Assembly (NCBI GenBank): GCA_009823395.1
Contig: CM020510.1
Location: forward strand, 13,272,273-13,336,272
DNA from: Thamnaconus septentrionalis
Lineage: Eukaryota; Chordata; Actinopteri; Tetraodontiformes; Monacanthidae
Reading direction: 5' to 3'
Length of the DNA stretch: 64,000 nt
The notes below the pieces were generated by a model. The model was given only the letters and a program-made list of their open reading frames with translations. It searched no databases and was not told the origin of the DNA. Positions 11,955 through 25,100 of this stretch are shown here, one piece after another. Position 1 is the stretch's first letter. Each line of letters starts with the position of its first letter. A program made the translations under genes and the position numbers.

Positions 11955-14900
11955 CCTGTTCAGGGAGTGTGTGATATTATGCAGGTGAAGAATCACATTA
12001 GGACAGTAATGACTCGTTGCAACTTTAATGACAAGTAATCTGCGGGATATTGGAGGGGAATGTCCTGAAGCTGCTCCGCTGGACCGCTGTCTAATAAACT
12101 GGGCTAATAAAGAGTGTGGCCCTGGGGCTGCAGGCTGGACGGGATCGACTGGCCGTCTAGCGACTAGCGTCGCCATGTTGCTCTGCTAACCCGCTAAGTT
12201 CAGCGTGAGAGGCTGTCTCTCACAGCCGTTACCCTGTCTCACTAGTATCACTCTGTGTTCTCCCAGTAAATGAAGCGAACAGCCGGAGCATTACAGGTAT
12301 ATTTGCAATACACCATAACAACGAGGTGCTGATCACTTTTTCTTTCACATTTTTTCTTTCCTAGTGTTTTCCTTCCCTGAATTAAGCCTTTCAAAGAGCA
12401 TTAAGGCCTCCGTGCACAGTTTGCCTTCCAGGCCGTGAGCTTTCTTGGCTTTCTCTTTCAGTCCGGCCTTGTGCTGGAGCTGGAGGGGGTTGGTTGTGTT
12501 GGGAGGGTGGGGTGAGGCGGTGGGTGTAGGGCTAAATCCCACTGCACGGGGCTTACAGCGGTGATTAGCTTTATCAGGTCCTGACATCCGGCCAGCGGTC
12601 GTAAAGCCGCCGCTAATCGCACAAGAAAACGCCGCATTTAAATCTGAGCCCAGTTTGTGTTTATGATATTCGCCCCCACCACCCCACCCCTCCACGTGTA
12701 TCGAACCCACCTTTGCCCTCGCTCTATTCATGAGCGCTGGGGCAGGAACCCGGTGCGATAATTGAATCGCCGCGCCGCGACAAATTGGAGTCGGTGTCGG
12801 CGGCGCTGCTGCGTGGCCGGCGTTGAGTTGGAGGGCGGAAGGTAGCAGAGGAGGAAGGGAAAGGAGATGGAGGTCTCCGAGATGTGCGTTTGCATTATTA
12901 ATGAGGGAGAGGCTGGAGCATTGGGACCTGGGCTGCTCCTGTCCCGACTCTTTCAAGCGTGTCTGCCTTAAGTGTCGGGTGTCTGGAAGCGCATTGTTAA
13001 CAAAGGAGCGAACAGCAGAATGTCAGAGGCTGCAGAAGTTCCAGAAGTGGAACTTGTGTTGAACTTGTCCACATCTGTAATTTTGTCTCTTCACCTAAAG
13101 CCTTCTAACACCTGCAGGCAATTTCCGTGGAACAGATATCCCACATAAAAAGACGTGTGCCCCCTTTTCCTCCTCTCACGACAAACTGGGTCAATGTGCG
13201 GGTCCATAAATCATCTGGAAGCCGCTGTCAGGGACGCGAGTCGTATCTACCGCTAAATAAACCGCCAGCCCTGCGAAAATTGCATGTATGCAAGTCTTAC
13301 AAGACACACCTGGGGCGACGGAGAATCGCGGAAATTATTTTTAATTAGCATCATCTTTTTTCTGGTCGACAGGTAGCACACGCACATGTCCCAGACGCGA
13401 GTTTGTTGGGTTACCGGGGGGGGAAAAAATGCTTCTTGGCCCTCTGATGTCAACGTGGCTTCAGGTTTATTAAGTCCCTTGTGGTCTCAGGGGAAGCGAA
13501 GACGCAGTGTCGCGAAGCACAAACCTGCAGCATTTGCCTCTTCGCTCAGTTTGCAACCTTTTAAAAAATGCAAATGACACAGAAATGAAACAGATGTCGC
13601 GGGCTTGATTCTAAATGCCGCTTGGACCGGGACCGGATGACTTTTAAAAAGGTCCTTTGATATCATCTAATGCGCCACTTATGCAATTAAGTGAATCGTT
13701 AGGTAGCATTTGGTGCTCGTACAACAAGGCAATTAGCGGGGAAATAGAGTTGGGAGAGGTGCGAGGGGTAAAGAGAGGAGGCGGAGGAGGGTACCAAGCT
13801 GTTCCTGTTGTGTCCAGCATGAGGGGGAGCTAATAAAGGGACGGGCCAGGAGGAGCCGGCCAGGTGGGGAGCCAGGCGGAGCTGCACTGCACCGCCTCTC
13901 GCAGGCTTCATCTGAGCTCATTACCGGAAATAGACTGATGGTGCTCTCGCTCATTTGTAGGAGGGGGTAGAAAAGTGTAAACATCAGCTCTCGCGCTCAC
14001 ATCAACTCCAGTAAATGCAGGTGGAGTCTGGACTGAAGTACTCGGGAATGAAGTAACTGCCATGATGTTACCAGGAAGCAGCCTTAATGAGGCAAAAATA
14101 CTGCCAGGATGTGAAATAGAGGCTATTTACTACTGCGCCCAGTACACAGAACACATCATGGTGTGTTTTAGTGTGTAGCAAACATGGATGCAACTCGAAA
14201 CTCGATCCCGGGCTAGCAATATGGTCACAGGCCGATTTGTCCCAGTGGCCACTCGAACTACTGCAGCAAAAAGCATTTTTTCCATATACTGCAATACAAA
14301 AATAAACCACAGGACGACTGTGACCTGAAAGGCGATTCATAGCAAATCTTTCTATTGTAGATTATTCAGTTATCAGTGATATTTCAACCAGTGCACCTTC
14401 TGTCTCTTCCACTGCAGGCTAGTCACCCGGCTAGCTTCTTCTAGCCAGGCGTGAGCCGCTGGTGCGGCCTTGCAAAGTGTTTTCCCAAAGTGAAGCATCT
14501 TCTCGCTGCGAGGTCTCGTAGCAGGTTAATAGAAGCTTTATAACTCTACGCCCTGGCTGACAGATAGACAGACAGACGGTCAGACGTGCTCTGTTATTGG
14601 CGGGGGGGGCCATTCTCGCCATTCCAAGTCAGTGACTCATGAAAATGTTTTGAAACTGTCATTTTAGCGTTGAAAGCCTTCACAGCGTCGCTTTTTTTTT
14701 TTAAAAGCGCGCCTTGTTAAGAAGAATGTGGCGACTGTGAAGCTGCAGTAGGTCACTCAGCAAGGACGGCTCTTCCCTCTTTGCTGTATTGCACATGTTG
14801 CACTCACGGCAAGTCACCCTATTGGATGTGCTGTCTGCTGGGATGTGTCTCTCGGGGGTTATTGCGGGAAGACTCCAACTCTTTTTTTTCGTAGCTGTGA

Positions 14901-15063
14901 CACGGCGAGAGGGAGTGAGAAACGTCCTCCCTTGCTAAACCGCCAGAGATGAGGAAAGAAAAGACAAACTAACTCCCCAGTAAATGTGTCATCTCTGCGT
15001 CTGCACCGCCGCTGTACTTTCCTCTGCAGAGCGTTATCTACACGGACCGACTCACAACATTTC

Positions 15064-15085
15064 CACACACACACACACACACACA
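15064..15085. repeat. CA dinucleotide microsatellite
   Basis: Eleven pure CA units. A second CA array lies about 250 bp downstream (15332-15352). Confidence 0.95.
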
Positions 15086-15331
15086 TGCAGACGGTTCCCA
15101 CCAGCCATATCCAGCGGCACGCAGATGGCTCTTCCATATATCAGCCACAGATGGCCGCAGCAAATGAGGAGTTCCCGCCACAGCTCCTGAGAAGAAGAGA
15201 AGAGAGGACGGGAGAGGAGAGGAGAGCCGGCCTCCCTGGCTGCTGAAAAGTGAAACTTGGAAAAGTCTCCCAGGTAGATAAATCATGGAGCGAGGCGTGT
15301 TTGCTTGCAGCACTCTGACCTTCCGCTGTGT

Positions 15332-15352
15332 CACACACACACACACACACAC
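15332..15352. repeat. CA dinucleotide microsatellite
   Basis: About ten CA units, in a stretch also rich in GA and GGA words. Confidence 0.95.
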
Positions 15353-15534
15353 TGACTCGTCACACAAACCTGATATGTACTGAGACTGCACTTTTATTAT
15401 CCCCAGCAGGCCTCGTGTCCCTGCTCTGACCTCCCCGACTTCAATGAGGGAAATAGACTGTTTGCTTTACCTCGCTAGCTTTTCTTTCTTTAGAGGAAGC
15501 AAGTGCACAGCAGAAAGTGAGACATATAGGACAT

Positions 15535-15557
15535 CGGCGGCGGCGGTGGTGGTGGTA
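15535..15557. repeat. CGG/TGG trinucleotide run
   Basis: Four CGG units pass directly into TGG units. This is a short GC-rich triplet array. Confidence 0.85.
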
Positions 15558-18200
15558 ATGGCGTGGGGGGGGCGATGCGGCAGGAGTCGGGGGGGTGTAG
15601 AGACGGAGAGGCCAGCGAGATGATGGAGGAAGTGACAAAGCGACAAGTTTGGAAATTAGATTTTCCCGTCTTTCCAGGCCGCTGCTCCAACTCTTTGCCA
15701 GGCTTTTTGCCGGCATCCCGTCTCTCCGCATCCACCATCACGTCACCTCTGAGTGCCCCGAGTGAATTAAACAAGTGCGCTTCCGCCGTGTCATTGATAG
15801 AGGGGTGAGCCGTCAGCCGCAGAACGCCGAGCCACTCACTCCTCACTTCTCACCTCTCACTTCGGCCATTAGCGGCAGGGAAGATGAAGCACCGGCTGCG
15901 GCCGCCGCCCTTTTCCGGCGTTTTCTTCCGTTCCGCACGCGACTCCGACTCCTTCGCCACCACAGTGGCAAAAAGTTATTGATGGCCTCTCGGCTCCGAC
16001 AATGCAGGGGGTCGTTTGGTTGTACCTCGATGTTTCTTCCCACCTCCGCCCGCTGACACCGCTCGGAGAGGGGGAAAATATACACCTGCACGAACTTGCG
16101 GTGGTGGCAGCAGGGACGCACGTTTTTTTTCTTCCTTCCAGACGGTTGAAATAAAGACGGTGTGCGTCGCTGCCTCTTTCAATTATCGCACAATTTTGGG
16201 CTCGGCGTGAATTATTGAAATCTCTCTGCCGCCTGATTATTGATCGACCTTAAAGCACAGAGGGGTCTCTGTGCTTTCATGGGTGAATTGCATTCTGATT
16301 GCTGTTTTAATATTGACTCGCCCTGGTGATTTATTTAACGCCCGCGTTGTTCACAGACCAACTTATTTATTTATTTACTATTTTTCTTGGGAGGGGGTGG
16401 GCTCCAAAATATCCCAGCTTCACCTCCGTCGCTCTGTTACAGTGTGAGACAGCCGAGCACGCGGGTCCTTCGGCTCCGTGGTTGTTGCGCAGGTGTGATA
16501 TTCACTGGCGGCGAGATGAATACGTCTGATACCACTCTATTTGCTGTCAAGTGGGCGATGGGACACGTGAGTGATAATAATATTAATCGAAAGAAACGCG
16601 ACCCCGAGTGAAATCCCCGCGGACCCCTTCCCCACCCCACAGACTCGCTGACTCTACGCCCAGTCCGGGCCTGGGATTGGATCCCCTGACCCTTGAAAAA
16701 GCCCCCCCGCCCTGCCCCCGTCCACCCCGGATCTCCGCCAGACCATAATTCCTTGAACCTAGTGCTCCCCTCCGATGAACGTGTCTCTGTAGTGACTGAC
16801 CTTCCCCACCCAACCGCCCACCTTTCTCCCCTCCCCCACCTCACCCCTCTTCCCCGAGACCCTCCGAGGTGGCCGCTGATGGTAATCCATCATACGGGGG
16901 GCCGGGGAGGAGGTGACAGGGGGCGGAGGGCTGCTGCTGAAGTTTAGGCGGCCGAGCTGATGCGGCTTTTGAATCGAATGCCGCCAAAATTGATTCAGCC
17001 TCTGATGGGCCGAGCGTTGTGTGTTATCCCCCCCCCCCGCCCCAGGTTCACGCGCCTATTATTTTCCTCCGGTTACTCTCGCTCACGCACCCTTAAACAC
17101 ACATTTGTTCACACGCATGCATGCTGCGGTTTGGAAGGGATTGATTTTGCGTTCGGGTCGAGTCTCGGTCAGACCTGCGATTCAGTCTCTTTATTTTCAG
17201 ATTTTTTTTTTTCCTTTAAAATGATCGCACAACGGCACCCTGGCGATTCCGTGAGCTGCACGAGCGCTGTTGTCCGCGGCGCTAAGCACAGACAGACAGA
17301 CCCAATACAAACGACTGTCTGGGTGTGTTTTTTCCACTTACATTAAGGGCAGTCCATTCTTAAAGCAGCCCTTGGGAGAATAGTACAACTAGCTGACTTT
17401 CAGCCTCATTAGATTCTCAAGTGAACTGTGCGGATGGAGGATGGGGCGGAAACAGTGTGGAGGATGGGAATAAATGGGACACGATTCCGAAGCGTTTGTT
17501 GGGTGCATTCTATGCCGCCTTCTGCGTTTGTTTCGACTTAACGGTTTGCTTTGCTAAGGAAACAAAGGAATAAATGCGTTTCCCGGAAATTCCGGAGCCC
17601 CTGGCCTTGGAACGTCCATCCGTTGGTTCCGGATGCGCTGCGGCTGTGCTAACATCTCGATGGCACCGGCAGATATTGTGTTTGGCCGGATTGCATTTGC
17701 TGTAAGGGACACCTTTTAGCCGGCAGAGCCCCCCCAACAGCTGCAGACCAGAGTTGAAACTCGATCGCTCGGCCCCTGCGTACACCACCCCTCCCCCGCT
17801 CCCCACCCCTCACCCCCCAGCCGCTATCGCTCCTTCTCCTCCTGCCCCTCTTCCACTCCCTTCTTTCCTTCCCCGCTGTTTGAAAGTGATACCCAAAGCG
17901 CTTTTGCTCACTTTCAAATGCCGAGGCAGACAATATCAAATTTTTAAGAGCGTGTTCTCCGTGCCAGCTGCGCTTCCAATCCCTTTTACAAGCCCGACCT
18001 TTTCACCGCTGTGCCGCGGCATCCTTGCCGCGTCCACACCGTCGGCACACAGGAAGTTGGGTGGCGGCTGCGTCCAGTTCAAGGTGACACTGCGTTAATG
18101 GCTTCCCATTTGAATGTGGAGTGCGTCCCTAACTGCTGCTGCTGCTGTGGTTGGTTGGACTTGGCTGAGGTGAAGGAGGAGCCACAGAGGTTATTCATGT

Positions 18201-18225
18201 TTTTATTTATTTATTTATTTTTTTT
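18201..18225. repeat. ATTT tetranucleotide run
   Basis: Several copies of ATTT end in a T-run. Confidence 0.85.
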
Positions 18226-19469
18226 CAATCAGCGGTCGTCACTTCCTCCGCAGGAGCCGTCACAGCGGCTCTGCGTCACGGATCCTCAGCCTCGGAGAGA
18301 CGTCTTCATTGGGGTGGGAGGGTGGTGTTGGGTCGGTATCTCGCTAGCGTGTGACCAGGTGCGGCGCGATGACATCACACGGTGAATGGAGGAACCCGGG
18401 AGCTCTGGTATGTGCAGCCACCTGCTCCCTGCAGCTGGGAGGATGATTAGCAGCTAGCCAGGGCTGATTATTAACCGGCCAGACGTTCATCCGGCCAAAT
18501 GGACAGACAGAGCGAGACACCGGCAGACGAGCCGCGCGCTGCCAGATATGAGCCGGCACGTTTGCTGGCATGGCGGCGGGGCGGCGGGCACACTCGCTCC
18601 GGACCACTTCGGCACTGGAGTGGCTAACGGCAAAGCTGAGCCGGAGCGACGGCGTCGTTCGCCAAAGCGCCTAACGGGTCTTCTAAATTTTTAGTTCATT
18701 TTTGAGGCGATCAGGCATCTGTTCTATCCGCACTTGCTGTGTTTATTAACAGTTATGAGACGCGGTGATATCGATGAGCTAAAATTAGAAAAAAATAAAT
18801 CGATCCCTCCGGTTCGTGCGTATCCAGTTTTTCGCTGTCAACGTGTTAGCTTACGCTCGATGGGGGAAAAAACCCGACACCCAGCGCGAGCGAGGCGGCG
18901 GCACTGAATCATCTCAAGCGTCGCGATAATTGCGGGGATTTGTCTTGGATCCACCGACATCATCTTATTCCGCAGGAAATGAAATCCTGCGACGCTGAGC
19001 GATCACCGGGGGGGTGTGACTAACTAATGAACGCGCTCATTTGACTCCACCGATCTTTAAAAGCCATTAACGCTCTCCTGTTTCATGCACGGATTGTGCC
19101 TGTGACACAAAAGGCGCGCATAGATTAGATTTTTGGAAGCGCCGCACACGGCAGTCGCATATGCGCATGCTAATACCCTGCAACCACACCAAGCCAGGCC
19201 TCTTTGTCGTCCAAGTGTTATGATGAACATTGGCCGGTCTGAAGCCTAAAGGCCACAGCAGGAGAACGATGAGGCCCGTGATGGCGTGGAGCTGCCTAAT
19301 TGGCCGAGCTAATCCACGGCCGGGCGCCCGCTGCAGAATTTCCATGCTGGATATTTGGTTTGGGTCCTTTATTGGTCCCTATGGAGTTTGTGAATTTTTG
19401 CAGGAATGAGACACGCGTATTAAATCCCAGACACTCCTTGAATATCCGCCGCTGGCTGCTGTTGCGCTG

Positions 19470-19473
<4 letters not shown>

Positions 19474-19500
<27 letters not shown>
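19474..19500. repeat. T27 homopolymer
   Basis: A pure T-run, followed by gggg. Assembly length may be unreliable here. Confidence 0.95.
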
Positions 19501-20603
19501 GGGGAAACGTATTAGTCAGAGCCTGTTGAATTGGATGCGTCCCGCAATTAGTCACTTGTTAATTTATCTGACTGTGATGTATTATCAGTTTTAGTAATTA
19601 ATTTGTCCCTGCCCCTGCACGCGCAGCCTGCGCGAAACGCTACTGAAGATTAAAAACGAACATTAATTTAAACCTGTGGCATGTTCATATTAATTGTTAA
19701 TGATCCCCGGGATCGCCTGTCTCCAGATCGAGGAGACAGCGGATCGGCCGTTATCGGGGTTTTATCAGGTCGGACTCGGAGCAGAAGGCAGCTGTCCGCG
19801 TGATTAAGCGTCTTCCACAGCGGCGGAGAGGGGTTGATAGGGCCGCTCATACCTCCGAGTCGAGATAGGCTGACCCCTGCTCACCTCTGGGTGTGACCTC
19901 TGACTGGCCATCGATTGACCATCTCCTGACCCCGCGGCTTGAAAACAGAACTGGATATGGGTCCATTTGGCAGTCTGGAGAGGCTCCCTAGCATGCGCTG
20001 CTAATACGGTTAGCCCGGTGTTATTGAGAGATTTATGACGGGGGGAACAGCCCAGGACGGACGGGTTGCTCCTGTGTCAGAGGAGGAGAGCGGAGAAAAT
20101 TCACTTACAGTCTGAAGAATATGAGCGTCTGTCAGCTTTTTACCCGCTCATAATGATCACATTCACTTTGCGTCGCAGTAAGTTCAGCGCTAGATTTCCA
20201 GCGGATTCTTCTTCTTCCCCCTTTGTATGACAAAAGAAGCAATCTGAGATTGAGTGGAACCTAACACTGTGTTCGGTTTCACGCTGGCGCGGTCACAGAG
20301 GTGTCAGTGTCATCGTGGACATGTGGCGGTTTCACGTGACCGATCTTTCAGGCAAAAAGTGTTTTGTTTTGTTGTTTTCCGACTCCACGGTGAAGCACAG
20401 TGGAGGGAAATGCAATTGAAAAACCAAATAAAAGCAAATGTGGTGTTGTTGATACCAAAACAAAGAGTACTGAATTGTAAAAATCTTAATTTATACCAGC
20501 ATCCAACCAAATAAATGAGACATTTTAATCATTAAAATTAATAAATCTATAAAAGACTGTGACTAATCCACACCTACGGCACCTTTTTTTATCTATCATT
20601 TGC

Positions 20604-20686
20604 CTATTTTGATACCACAATATATACCTTTGACTTATGACTGAGGTATTATTGTACCGTGAAATTTCAATATGGTAACATCCCTA
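20604..20686. mobile_element. Solo terminal fragment of a hAT-like element
   Basis: The sequence runs from a 'gataccacaatatatacc' stretch through 'gtattattgtaccgtgaaat' to a terminus ending 'aacatcccta', whose complement (TAGGGATGTT) is a typical hAT-type end in fish. I found no matching left terminus within several hundred bases upstream, so it appears to be a truncated or diverged copy. The assignment rests on remembered resemblance of the terminal motif only. Confidence 0.45.
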
Positions 20687-22104
20687 TCACATTGCAACGC
20701 TGACATATGTAGGCTTTATTCACCCTGTGTTTTTTGGTCATTTTAAGTACAAACAGCCCTTGTCTGCTTTGTAGGACATTTTGTAAAAATTAAACCGTGC
20801 AAAATCCCCCTGCATATCTACGCCGCTCCCAAGCAGATTCTTCTATCTCCGTTCACCATGTTGCCACTCTGCATCCCCCCAGCCCTCCTCCCGTTCTCCT
20901 TTATCCCCTAAATTGCTGCTCCCTGACTGGCTGCCGATGATAACAATTTCTGGCAGAAGCCAAAACGCCCATTTCTGCCTCCACCCCCACTGCAATAATA
21001 AAAAGGGTGGGGGGGAAGTACGCCTGCCCAGTGACTGACAGCTAATGGCATTAGCGGCATTTTCTCATAAAGTTTAATAAGGAACTTGACTCGATAAAGG
21101 ATGCAGATGAGGCCGGGAGACACAAATCCATTTGGACATGCAAAAAAAATATTGAGTGGGGCAATTTTCCATCAATAAAGTAAAATAAAATAAAAATAAA
21201 ACATATCACCAAAAATATACAGAAAATTTCATAAATATTCGTCCTCCAGCTCTCAGCCTGACGCCCCCCTGCTCACACTATAAGAGGGTCTCACCTCTCC
21301 TGACTGCATCCATGTGCCAGCAGCACTATTGCAGTCGCTCGCTCTCTCTCTCTGCGTGTCTGCCTCTCTTCCCACACACAGCGGGGGGGGTTGGTGGCGG
21401 GTTTGGGGGGGGGCGCTTCTTGGCCCTGAGAACATGGCATCATTAACTTCCTTGAGTGGCAGACGCTGGACGTGTGGAGGGCTGTCCTGTCTCACCCCCT
21501 GCTGGGTGTCCCTCAACCCCCATCACTCCTTCCTGTCACCTTCCATCCACTACACCAACCCCCACCCCCACCCCCCATCTCCAAGCAGCCATCCGCAGAT
21601 TTCATACACTCAGTGCTCAGTCGAGGGTGAATGACGGGACGCATTAAAGGGGACGCGTGCGCATTTCCAGCGTGGGAGATCTGCCAGGTTGATTCGTTTA
21701 TGCCTTTGCATGTATTCGCAGCATTGCATTGATCGGGCCGCTCAGCAGGTAGGTGGTGTTCTGAAAAGCCCACAGTCAGTCCTCAGAAGTCTCGGACGTT
21801 ACCACCGGCGTTGCCACGTGCTGCCGAGCTCCCCTGTGGCGCCCGCGACCTTTTTCATTAATCCCGAGCCCCTCGCCGGAGCCCTGACAAGCCACAACCT
21901 GGCGGGCGACCCCAACACCCAACCCCCAACCCCACCACCACTCCCACCTCCCTCCTCCTCCGTGCTACCCCGGGATGACGCTGCACCATTATCGGATCAC
22001 ATGGGAGAGGCAACGCAGCAATGACAGCTGCCAGTGGTCACTTAAATCAAGCCCTCCGTTTCAATTGAAACTTGTCACATCATTTCTGTCACTACTAGAA
22101 TTTC

Positions 22105-22129
22105 TTTTTTTTTTTTTTTTTTTTTTTTT
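22105..22129. repeat. T25 homopolymer
   Basis: A pure T-run. No adjacent transposon structure was recognised. Confidence 0.95.
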
Positions 22130-25100
22130 GCTGCATCCTGTTCCAGGGTTCACAAGTTTTGAACCGTGGGGTCGAAGGTCAGTGTGTTTGCCAGGTCTTC
22201 ACAGCGAGTCCCGACAACATCAGATGTCAAGTGAGTCGGCCAAGCGTGACTGAGCTCCGCTCGACTTCCATCTGGAGAGCAGGAGGAAGCGGGAGCAGCG
22301 ATGAAAAACCAGTAAATTTCACATGTATTCTCTCCAAATGTTCCTTGGCTTGAGGAGAACTGAGGCATATTCAAGCTCTGATGGGAGGAGGGTCGAGGGT
22401 TTTTTTTGGGGGGTATTTCTTTTTTTTTTTTGGTTGCGGGGGTGGTGGGGGTCGGGCTCTAAAACAGACTTGTACTGTGGGAGTCTGGGGCGAAGAGCAG
22501 CGTGGTGGTCTAGTTGTGTCATGAGCATGTAGCCTGGCCGTCACTTGTCTCTAATTGGCTTAGATCAACCCGCAAGAGGCTCAAAGCTCACTGACCCGCC
22601 CCTCTTTCGTTCTCCCTCCCCATCAGCCCCTCTCTTATTATTAGCTTTTGTTTCTCCGCCAAGCTAAGACAACGGCGTCCACACGGCTGCTTCCATTGGT
22701 TCGCTCGATCCATTGTCTTTCTTGTTCCGGTTGGCCTGCGTCTTCTCCTGCCAGTTTCCATGCAGTGTGTTGTATTTTTTGCTGAATCCTGCAGGAAGCT
22801 AGGCTACCAGAGTGATGAGAGGATAATATAGAGCGCAGCCTGGTCTGATCGTGATTGTAGACCTGATTGATCTGGGCCCTCGGGTCACCCTGGGGTCAAT
22901 ACATGGACTAATGATGGCATGCTTCATTTTAAGGGAATAAACCCATTGCCGGGCTCCTTACATGCCATTACACCCCAAACAGTCGTTCACATCAGGCCTG
23001 GACACCATTACATTTCCTTATGTATTTCAAGACACCCATTACCAGCGCGGCAATCAGTCAGCTCTTCTGAGGGCTGCCAAGGATTCTGGGATTGACCCTC
23101 TCATGTGCATCCCTGATGATGTTCTAATTGGATGGGGTGACCTTTCCTCACTGTAATTTTGAAGCACACTTGGTCCTCGGGGGTGGGAACAGATTAAAAA
23201 GCAGCAGGAGTGGTCTGATTGATGTGTGCCGTGCCCGCTGTGGTTGCAGACGGACAGTGACAGGTAGGGGGGGGACAGTAACATATGAGTCCGCAGCTGT
23301 TGAATTGGACGGAACGCACAGAATGATACATGAGAGTTGGCCACAGGGGGTTCTGGCTGATTATTTCCTACCATTGCATATATCTTGGAACGGACATGTG
23401 GGCAGTGAATTAGTTTCTGTCGTGGCTGGGTGTTATATTTCTGAATTGGAAATGGAGATGGCAATAATTACATTTTTGCAATTGCAAAAGAAAATCAGCG
23501 TTATTCGATATGCAGAGTCATCAAACACTCCAAACAAATCAAACATTATACGACTCCAAGATTTCTGTCTTCATGCCATTTTTTTTTTTGCATTAAAAAA
23601 TTGGATATCCAATGCAAGACCATATTTATAGACATATTTGTTTTGGTCTAATCTGAACTTCAAAGATGTACATTAACACGGGACATGTAAAACCAAGCCA
23701 TTGAACCCCTGTTCTGTTGTGTCAGTGGTCCTAGCTGCAGAACATTCCAGTGTTTTGACTGTCCCCATCTGATACTGCTTCCATCTGGTTACAAGATGCA
23801 GTGGGGACAAAAACGAGAAAAACGAAAACCTCTCCAGATTCCTCCTCAATGCTTTGCCATTAGTGTGCATGTGTGTGTTGTGTGTATGTTCACGTCAAGT
23901 GCACCGAGCGGTCCAGCTGATTAGGAAACGGCCATACAAATGCAGGCCACTCATGAGAAACACCAATGGCAAAGTAATCTGTAAAGATTCCGCACAGCAA
24001 GAGAGCTATAAACCATAACATACTGATGGTTATAATTGCACAGTAGATATAAATACTTGTGGAATAAACAGAGTGTGCAGAGTGTGTGTGTGTGCGCACA
24101 CACCACTGGGTTTGGCTGTTATTTTGCTTTGAATGCATGTACAGCCCTCTCACTTGGCTAAAAGCTTCTTGGCTTCCATTTATTTCTGTCAATGTGAAAT
24201 TTGCTTTGGTTTCTTTGCAGCCAGAATGAGTTGAAGTGTGGTGAATGGGTTGTTTTGGTGCATTGACTGGCGAATCCTATTTTGACAGTGTGTGAAGCTG
24301 GAACTAATTCCTGCATATTTATTTGGCTCTGTCCAAGCAAGCTAAGCACTAACCCTACTTAATATTCCTGGGCATGCTAACTGGAACAGGCCATTGGTGA
24401 TAGCGGAGCAGCCTCGCACAGCCGCCGGAAGATTGGGAGTGGAACAATTCGCCAGCCTCTGAATGTCAAAGTAATTTATTCCCTCGCAATAAGTGTCGGT
24501 GCATTCATCAGTTTAAGATGCAAGGATTTGCTTTCCCAGCTGTGTTGCCATTTTTTTGTGTCGTTTAATGCGGAGCCGCTGTCAAAAGACTGTGCTAAAA
24601 CCCTCGTGGGAATTAATCCACTCAAAATTGATACTTCCCTAATATCCCAGCGAATGGACTTGATCAGCTTATGCTAGGTGTTGTCAAACATTCTCCCTGG
24701 TAACGACCGATTTCAATTCATTTTTAAATACAGTTGGCTGGTTCTACTGGTTAACGGTGGGCTCTCGTGTGGACTGTGTTTTACATGACTTGTGTCTCAC
24801 ATGAAAGATCTTTCTCGTTGCGGGCCCGGGTGCCAATGTTCTCATCAGCATATTAATCTAAGTAGCGTTTCCGTCAGGCGGACGCCATTTTCCTTCAGCG
24901 GTTAATGCTCCGTGGAAACAGGTAAAGAAAGATCAAAAGGCACGAGCGGGAGAGAGCGTCCAATCCCTTTTGTCCTCATCTCCTCCGGCTTTGAGGCGCT
25001 TTTCCCTGCACTTTTCATCTGAAAAGATCAACTTTAACAACCTGAGCAAATATCCATGAAAGGCTCTGTGCCAGTCAGAGGGGCCGCAAACCTTCTGTTG

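Noticed and set aside
12345..12956. 203-codon minus-strand open frame
   Set aside because: No family resemblance, and proline/serine-rich patches come from C-rich simple sequence. It is most likely a chance frame.
14190..14230. Possible tRNA B-box-like word (ctcgatcccggg)
   Set aside because: No cloverleaf, A-box or acceptor stem could be built around it.
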